Shown here: one piece after another, positions 8,206 to 17,434 of the stretch
Layout of the letters: each line of letters opens with the position of its first letter
How positions within the stretch are numbered: the stretch's first letter is position 1
Assembly (NCBI RefSeq): GCF_013201545.1
Contig: NZ_CP053746.1
Coordinates: 823,501-887,500 of the forward strand
Length of the DNA stretch: 64,000 nt
From: Pseudomonas graminis
GTDB taxonomy: Bacteria; Pseudomonadota; Gammaproteobacteria; Pseudomonadales; Pseudomonadaceae
Direction of reading: 5' to 3'
The notes under the pieces: model-generated
Seen by the model: only the letters and a program-made list of their open reading frames with translations
Told to the model about the DNA's origin: nothing
Databases searched by the model: none
Program-made: the position numbers and the translations under genes

Positions 8206-9369
8206 ATGGGCGAATTCGATGCCATCCGACCATACGACGACACCGAAGTAAAAGCCGTGCTTGATCGGCTGCTGGGTGACAAGGCGTTCCTCGCGATCCT
8301 CACGCATTTCCGATTTCCGCGTCTGGCCGGCTCCCTCGGCTGGATTCTGCAGCCGGCCATCGCGCGCAAGCTGCGTCGCCAGTTCGCCGGTATCGACACT
8401 GTCGCGGCCCTGCAGGACAAGGTCGAACATTACGTCGATCACACCATCGAACGCGCCACTGACGGTGTGACCTACACCGGCGTCGAGCAGTTCAAGTCCG
8501 GGGTGGCGTACCTGTTTCTGGCCAATCACCGCGACATCGTGATGGACCCGGCCTTCGTCAATTACGCGGTCTATCACGCGGGTCTGCCGACACCACGCAT
8601 TGCCATTGGCGACAACCTGCTGCAGAAGCCTTTTGTCAGCGACCTGATGCGCCTGAACAAAAGCTTCATCGTGCACCGCTCGATCATCGGGCGACGGGAG
8701 AAGATGGCGGCCTACCAGTTGCTGTCGGCGTACATCAACCACTCCATCCGCAATGACTGCCAGTCGATCTGGATCGCCCAGGCCGAAGGCCGCGCCAAAG
8801 ACGGCGACGACCGCACCGAATCGGCCATCCTCAAGATGTTCCACATGAGCCGCAAGGACGAGCCGTTTGGCGAAGTCATCCAATCGTTGAACCTGACGCC
8901 AGTCTCGATCAGCTATGAATACGACCCGTGCGATCACGCCAAGGCGCGGGAGCTGTACATCCGCGCCACCACCGGCAGTTACACCAAAGTGCCGGGCGAG
9001 GACGATGTCAGCATTGCGTTGGGGATCACCGGCTATAAAGGCCGCGTGCACGTGAACTTTGCCCCGCCGATCACCGAGCTGTTCGAGGACACCAAACTGC
9101 TGGCTATCGAAATGGACCGACAGATCCTCGGCGGCTATCGACTGTTCCCGGTGCATTACCTGGCGTATGCGCAGTGGGCCGACGCCGAGCCCGAACTCAA
9201 GGTGCCGAAGGCCGCCGAGGTGTTCCCGACGGACGAGCTGGAACGTGCGGAGGATGAATGGCAGCGCCGACTCAATGGCTGCCCCGCCGAGCACCGTCCG
9301 TTTCTGATTCAGCAATACGCCATGCCGGTACGCAATCAGTACCGGGTGAAGGCGGGCTTGCCGCTTTAA
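8206..9369 (+). CDS. 1-acyl-sn-glycerol-3-phosphate acyltransferase-like protein
   Basis: This is a PlsC-type acyltransferase of about 387 residues. The catalytic block NHRDIVMD (107-114, with the HxxxxD pair His108/Asp114 shifted by one from the classical spacing) is followed by a GxxP-type substrate pocket region. It is longer than PlsC and lacks a clear membrane helix, like a pseudomonad family annotated as a phospholipid/glycerol acyltransferase. Two adjacent ATGs (8203, 8206) follow AAGAGA, and I take 8206 for spacing. A strong terminator follows. The acyl donor and acceptor are not known. Confidence 0.78.
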   Translation: MGEFDAIRPYDDTEVKAVLDRLLGDKAFLAILTHFRFPRLAGSLGWILQPAIARKLRRQFAGIDTVAALQDKVEHYVDHTIERATDGVTYTGVEQFKSGVAYLFLANHRDIVMDPAFVNYAVYHAGLPTPRIAIGDNLLQKPFVSDLMRLNKSFIVHRSIIGRREKMAAYQLLSAYINHSIRNDCQSIWIAQAEGRAKDGDDRTESAILKMFHMSRKDEPFGEVIQSLNLTPVSISYEYDPCDHAKARELYIRATTGSYTKVPGEDDVSIALGITGYKGRVHVNFAPPITELFEDTKLLAIEMDRQILGGYRLFPVHYLAYAQWADAEPELKVPKAAEVFPTDELERAEDEWQRRLNGCPAEHRPFLIQQYAMPVRNQYRVKAGLPL

Positions 9370-9390
9370 GGCCCCCGTCTCTTCAACGAA

Positions 9391-9417
9391 AACGGCGCTC
9401 TCGAAGCGCCGTTTTTT
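9391..9417 (+). terminator. Intrinsic terminator after the acyltransferase
   Basis: A 9-bp stem AACGGCGCT/AGCGCCGTT with a 5-base loop runs into a T6 tract, 20 bases after the stop codon. Confidence 0.9.
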
Positions 9418-9458
9418 GTTGTGCGCCCTCCGTTGTTGCCGAGACCGGCCTTCACAAA

Positions 9459-9476
9459 TGTGTCACTGCTGACACA
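9459..9476. promoter_or_regulatory. Perfect palindrome, candidate operator of the autotransporter gene
   Basis: TGTGTCA-CTGC-TGACACA is an 18-base perfect inverted repeat (7-bp arms) about 60 bases before the autotransporter start. It has no T-run, so it looks like a protein-binding site rather than a terminator. The binding protein is not identified. Confidence 0.45.
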
Positions 9477-9537
9477 CTCAAGCGTAAGACTCGCTCGTTA
9501 AGGTCGTCGCCTATCCAAACGAGTGAAGGCGTACGCT

Positions 9538-12500
9538 ATGCGATCCAGCAATCAGGTTGCCCGTGTCATGGTGTCCTCCCTGGCACTGTCAATGCTCGCC
9601 GTGTCGGTTCAGGCGGCGAGCCGTGCGGGAGACGACACCCTCAACGGCGTTGACCTCCTTTCCGGATTCGACACCTTGTGGACAACCGGCGCGACCTGGG
9701 ACACGGGCACACCGACCGCCCTGGGTCAGAGTCTGCTAAGGCGCAACCTGCAAATCGTGGTCGACCGCGCCAACGCCCGGACCCTCGCGCAGGAAACCGC
9801 TGCCTACTTCGATGACCGCCGTGACCAGAGCTACAGCGCCATCAGCGGCCTCGGCTCGTTGAGCGCCGCCTATAAGGCAGGTGCCGGCGCCTTCACGACC
9901 ATCACGCAGTTCGACGACAGCAATAGAACCGTCAAATACGACGACAAAGGCAACGGCGCAGGCAGTTCGTCTTCGGCGCTGGGCAAAGTCGTAGACCTTG
10001 TCAGCGCCGTACGCAACGACGCCTCGACCACGCCGGCCAAATCCCACTATTTATATCCGCGACCATGGCGGCAGAGTCTGGACGGTCAGAGTCTGGCCTT
10101 CGTGGTGGCGCCTTCCCTGCGCCCGGCAGAAAGCACCACGCCGGCCAGCGACTCGGGTTTCCCCAGCGGCCATACCAATGCCGCGTACCTGTCTTCCTAC
10201 GCACTGGCGTACGCCATTCCCGAGCGTTTCAGCGAGTTGATGCTGCGCGCCTCGGAAATTGGCGACAACCGCATTGAAGCCGGCATGCATTCGCCGTTCG
10301 ACGTGATGGGCGGGCGCATCACCGCATCCTATTTCGCCATCGACAACCTCTCCAATCCGGCCAACTCGCAACTGCGCGCCGATGCTCGCGCACAGGCCCT
10401 GACCTATTTCACGGCGCAGTGCGGCGGTGACGTCAACAATTGCATGGCCACCATCGACCCGGCGACAGATCGCACGTCTCAACACGCTCAGGACAAGGCG
10501 CTGTTCACTTCGCGCATGACCTACGGCTTCGATCCGGTGGGCCCGACCAACCTGGCCGCCGTGGTGCCGACCAACGCCGAAGTGTTGCTGGAAACCCGCT
10601 TCCCGTACCTGGACGCCAGTCAGCGCCGCGAGATACTGGCGACCACCGAGATTTCGTCCGGCTATGCGGTGATCGATCAGTCAGGCGGCTACGGCCGTCT
10701 GAACCTGTTCGCAGCGGGGGATGGTTATGCGGCGTTCAATTCCAACGTGACGGTCAACATGAACGCCAGCCTCGGCGGCTATAACGCCGTTGATGCCTGG
10801 CGCAACGACATCAGCGGCAGCGGCGCGCTGATCAAGAACGGCAGCGGCAACCTGATGCTGACCGGCAACAACAGTTACTCGGGCGGCACGGTGATCAACG
10901 GTGGCGTGCTGACCGGCCATGCCAAGGCGTTCGGTAGCGGAACGATCACCGACAACGGGACGCTGGTCGTCGATCAGTCAACCAACGACACCCTCTCCAA
11001 TACTCTCACGGGCAACGGTGCGTTGATCAAACGTGGCGTCGGCTCGCTGAACCTGACCGGCAACAACAGCCTGTCCGGCGCCACGACGGTGCAAGCGGGT
11101 CGGCTGGCGGTCAACGGTAACCTGGGCAACTCCATCGTCAGCGTGCAGCAAGGCGCAACGCTGGGTGGCAACGGCACCGTTGGCGGCATCAATGTCGCTC
11201 AGGGCGGCGTGGTTGCACCGGGTAACTCGGTCGGGCAACTGAACGTCAACGGCGACGTCAACCTTGCTCAGGGCTCGGTCTATCAAGTCGAATCGGACGC
11301 CAACGGCAATGCCGATCGTATCGTCGCCAGCGGCCGCGCGACGCTCAACAACAGTACGCTTTCGCTGGTTGAAGGCGGTAACTGGCTGGCCGCCAGCCGT
11401 TACTCGATTCTCTCGGCAGCCGGTGGCGTCACTGGTGCGTTTGCCAACGTGCAAACCAACTACGCCTTCCTCACCCCGACGCTGAGCTACACGGCGACCG
11501 ATGTCGGGCTGACGCTGGATCGTAACGCACAAACCTTCGCCAGCCTGGCGACGACCCGCAATGCCCGAGCCGTCGCTCAAGGGCTGGACAGCGCCGGGGC
11601 AGGCAACGCGCTCTGGCGTCAGGTGGTGCAGGACGACGCGTCGACCGCGCAGGCCACGTTCAAGGCGCTGTCCAACGAGCTGCATGCGTCGACCCAATCC
11701 GCACTGATCGAAGACAGCCGATTAGTGCGCAACGCGGTGAACGATCGTTTGCAGCAAGCGCAGTCGGCAGCGGCACTGGGCAGCACGACACAGACCCTCC
11801 CAGGAGATGATTCCCGTGGCGTGGTGTGGACTCAAGCCATCGGCGCGACCGGCAAAACCGACAGCACCGGTGATGTGTCGGGCCTCGACACGCACACCAG
11901 CGGCGTGCTGTTCGGCGCTGACGTGCCGCTCGACGAGACCTGGCGCGTGGGTGCGCTGGCCGGTTTCAGCAACAGCAGCTTCGACCTGCGCCATGCCTCC
12001 GGCTCCACTGACAGCGACAACTACCATCTGGGCGTCTATGCGGGCGCCAAGTGGGGCCAACTGGGTCTGCGCCTCGGCGCGGTCCGCACCTGGCACGAGC
12101 TGACGGCCAAGCGCACGCTGGACTTGCCGGGTGCTTCCGAGCGTTTCAAGGAAGATTACAACGCGGCGACCAATCAGGTGTTTGGCGAACTGGGTTACGC
12201 CATCGAACTGGGCAATGCGCAACTTGAGCCCTTCGCCAACCTCGCGCATGTGCGACTGGACACCGATTCCTTCGACGAGAACAGCAACGCGATCAGGCTG
12301 GAGAACAAGTCTCAGGACAACAACATCACCTTCAGCACCCTCGGCCTGCGTGCCGCCACTCGCTTGAATGCGGGCAGCGTCGCGATCAAACCCAACGCGA
12401 CACTGGGCTGGCGTCGTGCCTACGGCGACGTGACGCCAGAGAGCCGCGCGGCCTTCAGCGGCGGCGACACTTTCGAGCTCTCCGGCGCACCGATTGCCCG

Positions 12501-12636
12501 CAACGCAGCGGTGCTGGGCGCGGGTGTCGATCTGGGTTTGAGCGACACGTTGAGTGTCGGGCTGAGTTACAACGGACAGGTAAGCAGCGATGCGTCGGAT
12601 CAGACGTTGAATGCGCGGGTGACGCTGGCTTTCTAA
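9538..12636 (+). CDS. Autotransporter with PAP2 acid-phosphatase passenger
   Basis: This is a type Va secreted protein of 1,032 residues. A signal peptide (about 1-26, ending SVQAA) is followed by a PAP2/class A acid phosphatase domain with the three motif pieces K168...R175-P, GFPSGHTN (207-214) and NRxxxxMHSPFD (R245, H251, D255). A beta-helical stalk of autotransporter-associated repeats (GSGNLMLTGNNSYSGGT and GVGSLNLTGNNSLSGAT, about 430-520) leads to a C-terminal 12-strand barrel of about 270 residues ending in Phe. GAAGG sits 8 bases before ATG 9538, so the upstream GTG at 9523 is not needed. The phosphatase would be displayed at the cell surface (inference). Its substrate is unknown. 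Confidence 0.88.
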   Translation: MRSSNQVARVMVSSLALSMLAVSVQAASRAGDDTLNGVDLLSGFDTLWTTGATWDTGTPTALGQSLLRRNLQIVVDRANARTLAQETAAYFDDRRDQSYSAISGLGSLSAAYKAGAGAFTTITQFDDSNRTVKYDDKGNGAGSSSSALGKVVDLVSAVRNDASTTPAKSHYLYPRPWRQSLDGQSLAFVVAPSLRPAESTTPASDSGFPSGHTNAAYLSSYALAYAIPERFSELMLRASEIGDNRIEAGMHSPFDVMGGRITASYFAIDNLSNPANSQLRADARAQALTYFTAQCGGDVNNCMATIDPATDRTSQHAQDKALFTSRMTYGFDPVGPTNLAAVVPTNAEVLLETRFPYLDASQRREILATTEISSGYAVIDQSGGYGRLNLFAAGDGYAAFNSNVTVNMNASLGGYNAVDAWRNDISGSGALIKNGSGNLMLTGNNSYSGGTVINGGVLTGHAKAFGSGTITDNGTLVVDQSTNDTLSNTLTGNGALIKRGVGSLNLTGNNSLSGATTVQAGRLAVNGNLGNSIVSVQQGATLGGNGTVGGINVAQGGVVAPGNSVGQLNVNGDVNLAQGSVYQVESDANGNADRIVASGRATLNNSTLSLVEGGNWLAASRYSILSAAGGVTGAFANVQTNYAFLTPTLSYTATDVGLTLDRNAQTFASLATTRNARAVAQGLDSAGAGNALWRQVVQDDASTAQATFKALSNELHASTQSALIEDSRLVRNAVNDRLQQAQSAAALGSTTQTLPGDDSRGVVWTQAIGATGKTDSTGDVSGLDTHTSGVLFGADVPLDETWRVGALAGFSNSSFDLRHASGSTDSDNYHLGVYAGAKWGQLGLRLGAVRTWHELTAKRTLDLPGASERFKEDYNAATNQVFGELGYAIELGNAQLEPFANLAHVRLDTDSFDENSNAIRLENKSQDNNITFSTLGLRAATRLNAGSVAIKPNATLGWRRAYGDVTPESRAAFSGGDTFELSGAPIARNAAVLGAGVDLGLSDTLSVGLSYNGQVSSDASDQTLNARVTLAF

Positions 12637-12640
12637 ACGA

Positions 12641-12910
12641 TCACAGCTTTGTGCTCACCCACGACAACAGCAGCGCGAACGCCAGACACGCAGTGCCGAA
12701 GCGGTAGCTCAGGCGGATCATGCGCAAGGTGGGTACATCCATCAGGTGCATGGGTTCGTCGATCGGGGCTTGTTCGGTGAGATGGTGCAAATGGGCCATC
12801 TCTCGCTGCTCCCGAGTGCGTGTGGTGTGCAGCAGCCAGATGCCGGGGCCGGCGGCAAGCAAGGCGCAGAGGTTGATGGCGAGACCGGGGGCGTGATGGA
12901 TAAGCGACAT
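12641..12910 (-). CDS. Small inner-membrane protein of unknown function
   Basis: This 89-residue protein has two hydrophobic segments (about 9-27 and 66-86) joined by a His-rich soluble stretch (EMAHLHHL). GAGG lies 5 bases before ATG 12910. Upstream in-frame codons add a basic, non-membrane extension without a ribosome site, so the short form is preferred. It is convergent with the autotransporter, whose stop lies 4 bases away. I do not recognise a family. Confidence 0.65.
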   Translation of the reverse strand: MSLIHHAPGLAINLCALLAAGPGIWLLHTTRTREQREMAHLHHLTEQAPIDEPMHLMDVPTLRMIRLSYRFGTACLAFALLLSWVSTKL

Positions 12911-13050
12911 GGTGCCTCGATGACGCCGGATTAATGGGCGCCGCAGACTCAGTTTGGATCTGCCGCTCACACTAGTCGCTGTCACCTTAACGTCACCTGA
13001 ACCGGGCACTGTGTGGGACCTCAAACCGACCCACCGCCACGGAGAGCGTC

Positions 13051-13253
13051 ATGCTGCACGCCCACAACCAGGACCGCCTTTACCTCATCGCCCCCAGCGA
13101 CGAACAGGAAGCATTGATCGACGCACTGGCGTTCAACGTCCAGGACAGGCATTGGCTGGTGTATTGCGCACTTGGCGGTCATGCGCATACGATCTGCCGG
13201 AAATGGATCTGCAGACCGGTTTCAGTTTTCTGGACTTCTATCAGGCGGCTTGA
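13051..13253 (+). pseudogene. Short conserved pseudomonad protein with a 2-base frameshift
   Basis: The first 45 codons read MLHAHNQDRLYLIAPSDEQE up to CALGGHA and begin after GGAGAG. The expected tail, YDLPEMDLQTGFSFLDFYQA, is present but in another frame, ending at 13253. A duplicated GC dinucleotide in GCGC at 13183-13186 explains the shift: removing one GC gives one continuous reading frame of about 67 residues. As sequenced, the first frame instead runs on to 13293 with an unrelated basic tail. The function is unknown. It could be a true mutation or an assembly or sequencing error. Confidence 0.6.
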
Positions 13254-13292
13254 CCCTCCGGCATTGCGAATCCCGAGCGACCCCGCTGAATG

Positions 13293-13330
13293 AAAAAAGC
13301 CCCGGCTTCTCGCGAAACCGGGGCTTTTTT
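13293..13330. terminator. Bidirectional terminator between convergent genes
   Basis: A6 plus GCCCCGG (13299-13305) pairs with CCGGGGC plus T6 (13318-13330), giving a U-run in either direction. It separates the short frameshifted gene and the YajG lipoprotein gene. Confidence 0.92.
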
Positions 13331-13354
13331 GCACATCAGAACCAGGCGTTAAGC

Positions 13355-13936
13355 TTATTGGCCCAGGGTGCGGCCAATCGTCTGATCCTGGAACAGGCGA
13401 GTCAGCGCGTCGCTGAGTACGTCGCTGATCAATTTGGTGTTGGTCTCTTCATTCGGCGCCATGCCAAAACGTTGATCCATCGAAGCCGCGTAACGGCCGC
13501 TGTAGTTACGACCGCCATTCTGAACGTCAGCGCGGAACGTGGAACTGATGTTGGCTTCGGTGACGTACAGGCCTTCTTTCGGCGACTGATACTTCAGGTC
13601 GGCCAGGGTAACGGTCAACTGCGGACCACTACCGTTCGGCACGGGCGTGAAACCGAGCAACCGCACGCCCGCTTCAGCCTGGGCCTGCAACCTTGGCAAC
13701 AACTGCTGGCCGTTGACCGTGATCGAGCTGGTTTCCGGGTACAGGCCACCGCGGGTGCCCAGCGTCTGCGACTGACGACCGTCAACTACCCGAACGACCA
13801 CTTGCTGACCGTGACCGACCGGTGCGAGTTGAGCGTTCAGCTTGGGTTCCGGGGTGAGGGATTGCGGGCTGTGGGCACAGCCCGCCAGGGTCAGACTGCC
13901 AGCGGCAAGCAAACCGAACAGAACGCGACGCAACAT
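13355..13936 (-). CDS. YajG family lipoprotein
   Basis: This is an outer-membrane or periplasmic lipoprotein of 193 residues with lipobox LTLAGC near residue 20. The remainder follows the YajG pattern: a beta-rich domain (VVVRVVDGRQSQTLGTRGG), then the terminal SDVLSDALTRLF helix. The start at 13936 has GGAGA about 8 bases upstream, while an ATG at 13942 is too close to that site. It is a single gene. YajG proteins are of unknown function, although E. coli yajG lies next to ampG. Confidence 0.85.
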   Translation of the reverse strand: MLRRVLFGLLAAGSLTLAGCAHSPQSLTPEPKLNAQLAPVGHGQQVVVRVVDGRQSQTLGTRGGLYPETSSITVNGQQLLPRLQAQAEAGVRLLGFTPVPNGSGPQLTVTLADLKYQSPKEGLYVTEANISSTFRADVQNGGRNYSGRYAASMDQRFGMAPNEETNTKLISDVLSDALTRLFQDQTIGRTLGQ

Positions 13937-14160
13937 GCTCATTTCTCCATGGGCCAAGGCACAAAATGTGCCGCAGTATAGCGACCTCCCAAGGCCGCTC
14001 ACTAGGGTAAAGATACGACAGAGTGCCATCGCGCCGGTTCCGGCGAGGGCGCGCGATGGCTCACCTGCTCGAAATCAACACAATTGCGCAATCGCAACGT
14101 CACAGCGATGTCATGCCCGCCGGCCATACTTTTTTCAACTCTCCAGCAAGGAGTCCTGCC

Positions 14161-14394
14161 ATGGACTTTCTTTGGTCGCTGTTCTCGTTGCGCCGCCGTC
14201 ATCGTCACTATGCACGTCTGGACCAGCAGGGCATCTGCCTGGCGTTCAAGCACTGCGCCGAAACGCCCTGTGGTCAGGGCTGGGTCGAAGTCCACGAGGC
14301 AAAGCTGTGCTGGCTGCAGCGCCCACTCCCCGCCAGCGCCCGAGTGACTCCCCGGTCACGTGCGATTACCGCCCGACATATGCTCAGCATCTGA
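14161..14394 (+). CDS. Small conserved hypothetical protein
   Basis: This basic protein of 77 residues begins MDFLWSLFSLRRRHRHYARL. It includes two Cys (in KHCAETPCGQG), a Trp-rich middle and a basic tail ending in ARHMLSI. AAGGAG lies about 8 bases before the ATG, which favours this start over a longer in-frame reading from 14023. The short hydrophobic N-terminus followed by an Arg/His run may anchor it to the inner membrane (inference). No domain is recognised. Confidence 0.65.
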   Translation: MDFLWSLFSLRRRHRHYARLDQQGICLAFKHCAETPCGQGWVEVHEAKLCWLQRPLPASARVTPRSRAITARHMLSI

Positions 14395-15126
14395 CCGAAA
14401 GACGAATAAAAGTCATTTTTCCTGGATCATTTCTGCCCGTTTCATCGCTATAATCTTCCCCCGATTATAAGGACGTCTCCTGATCGGGCCTCGCAGCATC
14501 GTCGATAGCCACTATCGATTCCTCCGTATCGCCCACAGAGAGCCTTCCACACAGACATGTGCAGCCCGATGTGGCCGCAGCGCAGACGCCGGATCGTCGA
14601 TTAATCCGAACGTCCTTCGCCAGTTCTTGCCTCACATCGCGTATGAACCTGATCTGCAGAGCTGCCATCGCGCAGCCCTTTTTGAGGTCGCGTCTCCAAA
14701 AGAGCGTGAAAAAAACGGGTTTTCACAACTTCACAAGAGTGTGGCAAGCAAATGAATAGTTTCGCGTTTGTAAATGCACCGTTAGCGTCTGACCCAGCCC
14801 CCTTGCAAAGGACCGACCGCAACGCTGTCTCCGTCAAAAGAGCCTGAAGCCTGTCCGCTACGGATTTGGTTGCACAACCGGACGTCTTGACGATAGTCGA
14901 ATGGCTGTACGGGCCGAAAAATGCGTTCATGCTTCCCTTATAAAAGCATCAACCAGGCTCGTTCGGTGGCGTCCGCTGAAGATGCAAAAAATTGCGAAGA
15001 ATCGGACATGGCGATCCCGGCCGGGTTGAACGAGGCACTGCGCGAACACCGCGCCGCCCGAACCCGGCGACTGACTACGGGAACGCATGCCGTCAATTTG
15101 GTGCTGCAGATTTTGGAGACGCGTTA
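14395..15126. other. 732-base gap before mqo; only promoter-like and palindromic signals
   Basis: No convincing gene is present. A TATAAT hexamer at 14449-14454 lacks a good -35 box. A 17-base palindrome TCGATAG-CCA-CTATCGA lies at 14502-14518. A 68-codon frame at 14921-15127 overlaps the mqo start, has no good ribosome site and looks accidental. The stretch is long enough to hold a small RNA or a long mqo leader, but I see no feature that proves one. Confidence 0.5.
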
Positions 15127-16632
15127 ATGGCGCATAACGAAGCAGTCGACGTAGTGCTGGTCGGGGCGGGCATCATGAGTGCCACCCTTGCCGTACTGCT
15201 CAAAGAGCTGGACCCGAACCTCAAGATTGAAGTCGTCGAGCTGATGGATTCCGGTGCGGCAGAGAGCTCCAACCCCTGGAACAACGCAGGCACCGGCCAC
15301 GCCGGGCTGTGCGAGCTGAACTACACGCCGGAAGCGGCCGATGGCTCGATCGACACCAAAAAAGCGATTCACATCAACACCCAGTTCGAGGTCTCCAGGC
15401 AGTTCTGGGCCTACCTGGCGCGCAAAGGCACGTTCGGCTCCTCCCGTTCGTTCATCACGCCGGTTCCGCACCTGAGCTTCGTTCAGGGCGAAAAAGGCAT
15501 GGCGTACCTGAAGAAGCGTTACGAAGCGCTGCGCACCCACCATGCCTTCTCCTCGATGGAATACACCGAAGACAAAAGCAAACTGGCTGAATGGATGCCG
15601 CTGATGATGCCCGGCCGTCCCGCCGATGAGCCCATCGCCGCGACCCGGGTCATGCATGGCACCGACGTCAACTTCGGCAACTTGACCAACATGCTGCTCA
15701 AGCACCTGGCAACGGCGCCCGATGCGCAGGTCAAATACTGCAAACGCGTCACCGACCTGAGCCGCGAGGGTGACGGCTGGACCGTTACCATCAAGGACGT
15801 AAACAACGGCAGCACCCGCGACATCGACGCCAAATTCGTGTTTCTGGGCGCGGGTGGCGCGGCACTGCCGTTGCTGCAGATGTCTGGCATTGAAGAAGGC
15901 AAGGGCTTCGGCGGCTTCCCGGTGAGCGGCCAGTGGCTGCGTTGCGACAACCCTGAAGTGGTCAAGCGCCACCAGGCCAAGGTGTACAGCCAGGCAGCGG
16001 TGGGTTCGCCACCGATGTCGGTGCCGCACCTGGACACCCGCGTCGTCGACGGCAAAAAGTCCCTGCTATTCGGTCCTTACGCCGGCTTCACCACCAAGTT
16101 TCTCAAGCACGGTTCGCTGCTGGACCTGCCGCTGTCGATCCGAGCGGCCAACATCGCGCCGATGCTGGCGGTGGCCCGCGACAACATGGACCTGACCAAG
16201 TACCTGATCAGCGAAGTGCGGCAGTCGATGGAACAGCGGCTCGATGCTCTGCGCCGTTTCTACCCGGAGGCGAAAGCCGAAGACTGGCGTCTGGAAGTGG
16301 CCGGTCAACGCGTACAGATCATCAAAAAGGACCCGAAAAAAGGCGGCGTTTTGCAGTTCGGGACTGAGCTGGTGTCGGCGAAGGACGGTTCCCTTGCCGC
16401 ACTGTTGGGCGCCTCGCCGGGCGCTTCGGTGACGGTTTCGATCATGCTGGATCTGATCGAGCGTTGCTTCCCGGACAAAGCCCGCACCGAGTGGGCCACC
16501 AAGCTGAACGAGATCTTCCCGGCTCGCGAAAAGGCCCTGGAAACCGATGCGCAGCTGTACCAACGCATCAGCGCTCAGAGCGATGCCAGCCTGGACCTGG
16601 TGCCGAACAGCGAAACAGCCACTTTCGCCTGA
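15127..16632 (+). CDS. mqo: Malate:quinone oxidoreductase
   Basis: Mqo is a peripheral membrane FAD enzyme that oxidises malate to oxaloacetate and passes electrons to quinone, replacing NAD-malate dehydrogenase in the TCA cycle of pseudomonads. The protein has 501 residues, the usual length. The FAD-binding GxGxxS block is near residue 13 ([10 protein letters not shown]), followed by the family signature [20 protein letters not shown]. The start is at 15127, with GGAGA 8 bases upstream. Longer in-frame readings from 14992 have no family support. A strong terminator follows. Pseudomonads often carry two mqo genes; this one corresponds by context to the mqoB locus of P. aeruginosa. Confidence 0.95.
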   Translation: MAHNEAVDVVLVGAGIMSATLAVLLKELDPNLKIEVVELMDSGAAESSNPWNNAGTGHAGLCELNYTPEAADGSIDTKKAIHINTQFEVSRQFWAYLARKGTFGSSRSFITPVPHLSFVQGEKGMAYLKKRYEALRTHHAFSSMEYTEDKSKLAEWMPLMMPGRPADEPIAATRVMHGTDVNFGNLTNMLLKHLATAPDAQVKYCKRVTDLSREGDGWTVTIKDVNNGSTRDIDAKFVFLGAGGAALPLLQMSGIEEGKGFGGFPVSGQWLRCDNPEVVKRHQAKVYSQAAVGSPPMSVPHLDTRVVDGKKSLLFGPYAGFTTKFLKHGSLLDLPLSIRAANIAPMLAVARDNMDLTKYLISEVRQSMEQRLDALRRFYPEAKAEDWRLEVAGQRVQIIKKDPKKGGVLQFGTELVSAKDGSLAALLGASPGASVTVSIMLDLIERCFPDKARTEWATKLNEIFPAREKALETDAQLYQRISAQSDASLDLVPNSETATFA

Positions 16633-16664
16633 TCGTTGGGTTGCTCCAAAAAAAGCTCTAATGG

Positions 16665-16698
16665 AAAACCCCGCCCTATCAGGCGGGGTTTTCTTTTT
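16665..16698 (+). terminator. Intrinsic terminator of mqo
   Basis: An 11-bp stem AAAACCCCGCC/GGCGGGGTTTT with a 6-base loop is followed by CTTTTT. Confidence 0.93.
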
Positions 16699-16746
16699 GC
16701 ACTAAGGTACCGGCTTGGGCCGGAAAGCAGTTTCGCAGCTTCAACA

Positions 16747-17208
16747 TCACTTCATCACGAATCGGACGGAATACGCCTGCATCGAGTTTGTGCCTTTGGT
16801 CACCGATGCGGTGCACTCTGCCGGTACGGTCCCGATCGATTTGCCCGTTGCGGATTTCTCCGGCGCCGGGGTGATCGAGACCCAACTGAACGTGACTGCG
16901 TGCGCTGCCGTGAACTCGCAGATTTTGCCCTGCCCGCTCACGCGGAAACTCGCAGAATCATTGCGCGGGTTCTTCAGCGGGATGGACACAGACGCGGTGG
17001 GTGCGTCAGCCGCAAAGCCATAACCGGTGTAATCAGCATTGGGTTTGGCCCAGCTGGCCCATACCAGCGCGAGGTCGATGCCTGTCTGATTCCACATTTC
17101 CATGTTGAGCTGAATTTTTTTGGGGTAAGCCGCCTGAGCGGATGCTGCTGCGACCATCATTGCGATGGCGGCGATGGTGCGGGTAAAGCAAGTCTTTACG
17201 TTTTTCAT
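16747..17208 (-). CDS. Secreted protein of unknown function
   Basis: This is a 153-residue exported protein. The signal peptide MKNVKTCFTRTIAAIAMMVA runs to about residue 26 (ASAQA-AYPK), and the remaining approximately 127 residues are beta-rich with only two Cys (in KICEF and PAECTA), probably forming a disulfide. The start at 17208 gives a normal signal peptide; an ATG six codons earlier is possible. The phrases SIPLKNPRNDSASFRV and SVRFVMK suggest a small beta-sandwich resembling pilin-like or spore-coat U-like secreted domains, but I cannot assign a family. It is monocistronic and convergent with mqo. Confidence 0.65.
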   Translation of the reverse strand: MKNVKTCFTRTIAAIAMMVAAASAQAAYPKKIQLNMEMWNQTGIDLALVWASWAKPNADYTGYGFAADAPTASVSIPLKNPRNDSASFRVSGQGKICEFTAAHAVTFSWVSITPAPEKSATGKSIGTVPAECTASVTKGTNSMQAYSVRFVMK

Positions 17209-17434
17209 GTCATGAATTCCCTTCATTCATCAATGCGAGCGTCCTGCTCGCGGTTCTGTGAACTTCGTCACAGGGCTGAGTATGATGCAGCGTGCCGCTT
17301 TCGGTAGTCGCAAACGCCGAGGCATGCAGTAGGAAGGGTCTTTCGATTGCGTGGTTACGGCGCGGGAGCAGGCGGCTGCTCTCGTACGAAGGGAGCATCG
17401 GGCGCCGAAGGATGGCGCCCGGAAATTGCGCGAT

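Noticed and set aside
7900..9315. A 471-residue frame on the minus strand opposite the acyltransferase gene
   Set aside because: It overlaps the acyltransferase for almost its full length, its composition is that of an antisense shadow, and its own product shows no motif.
14921..15127. A 68-codon frame ending at the mqo start
   Set aside because: There is no ribosome site and no recognisable protein, and it ends exactly where mqo begins by chance reading of the leader.
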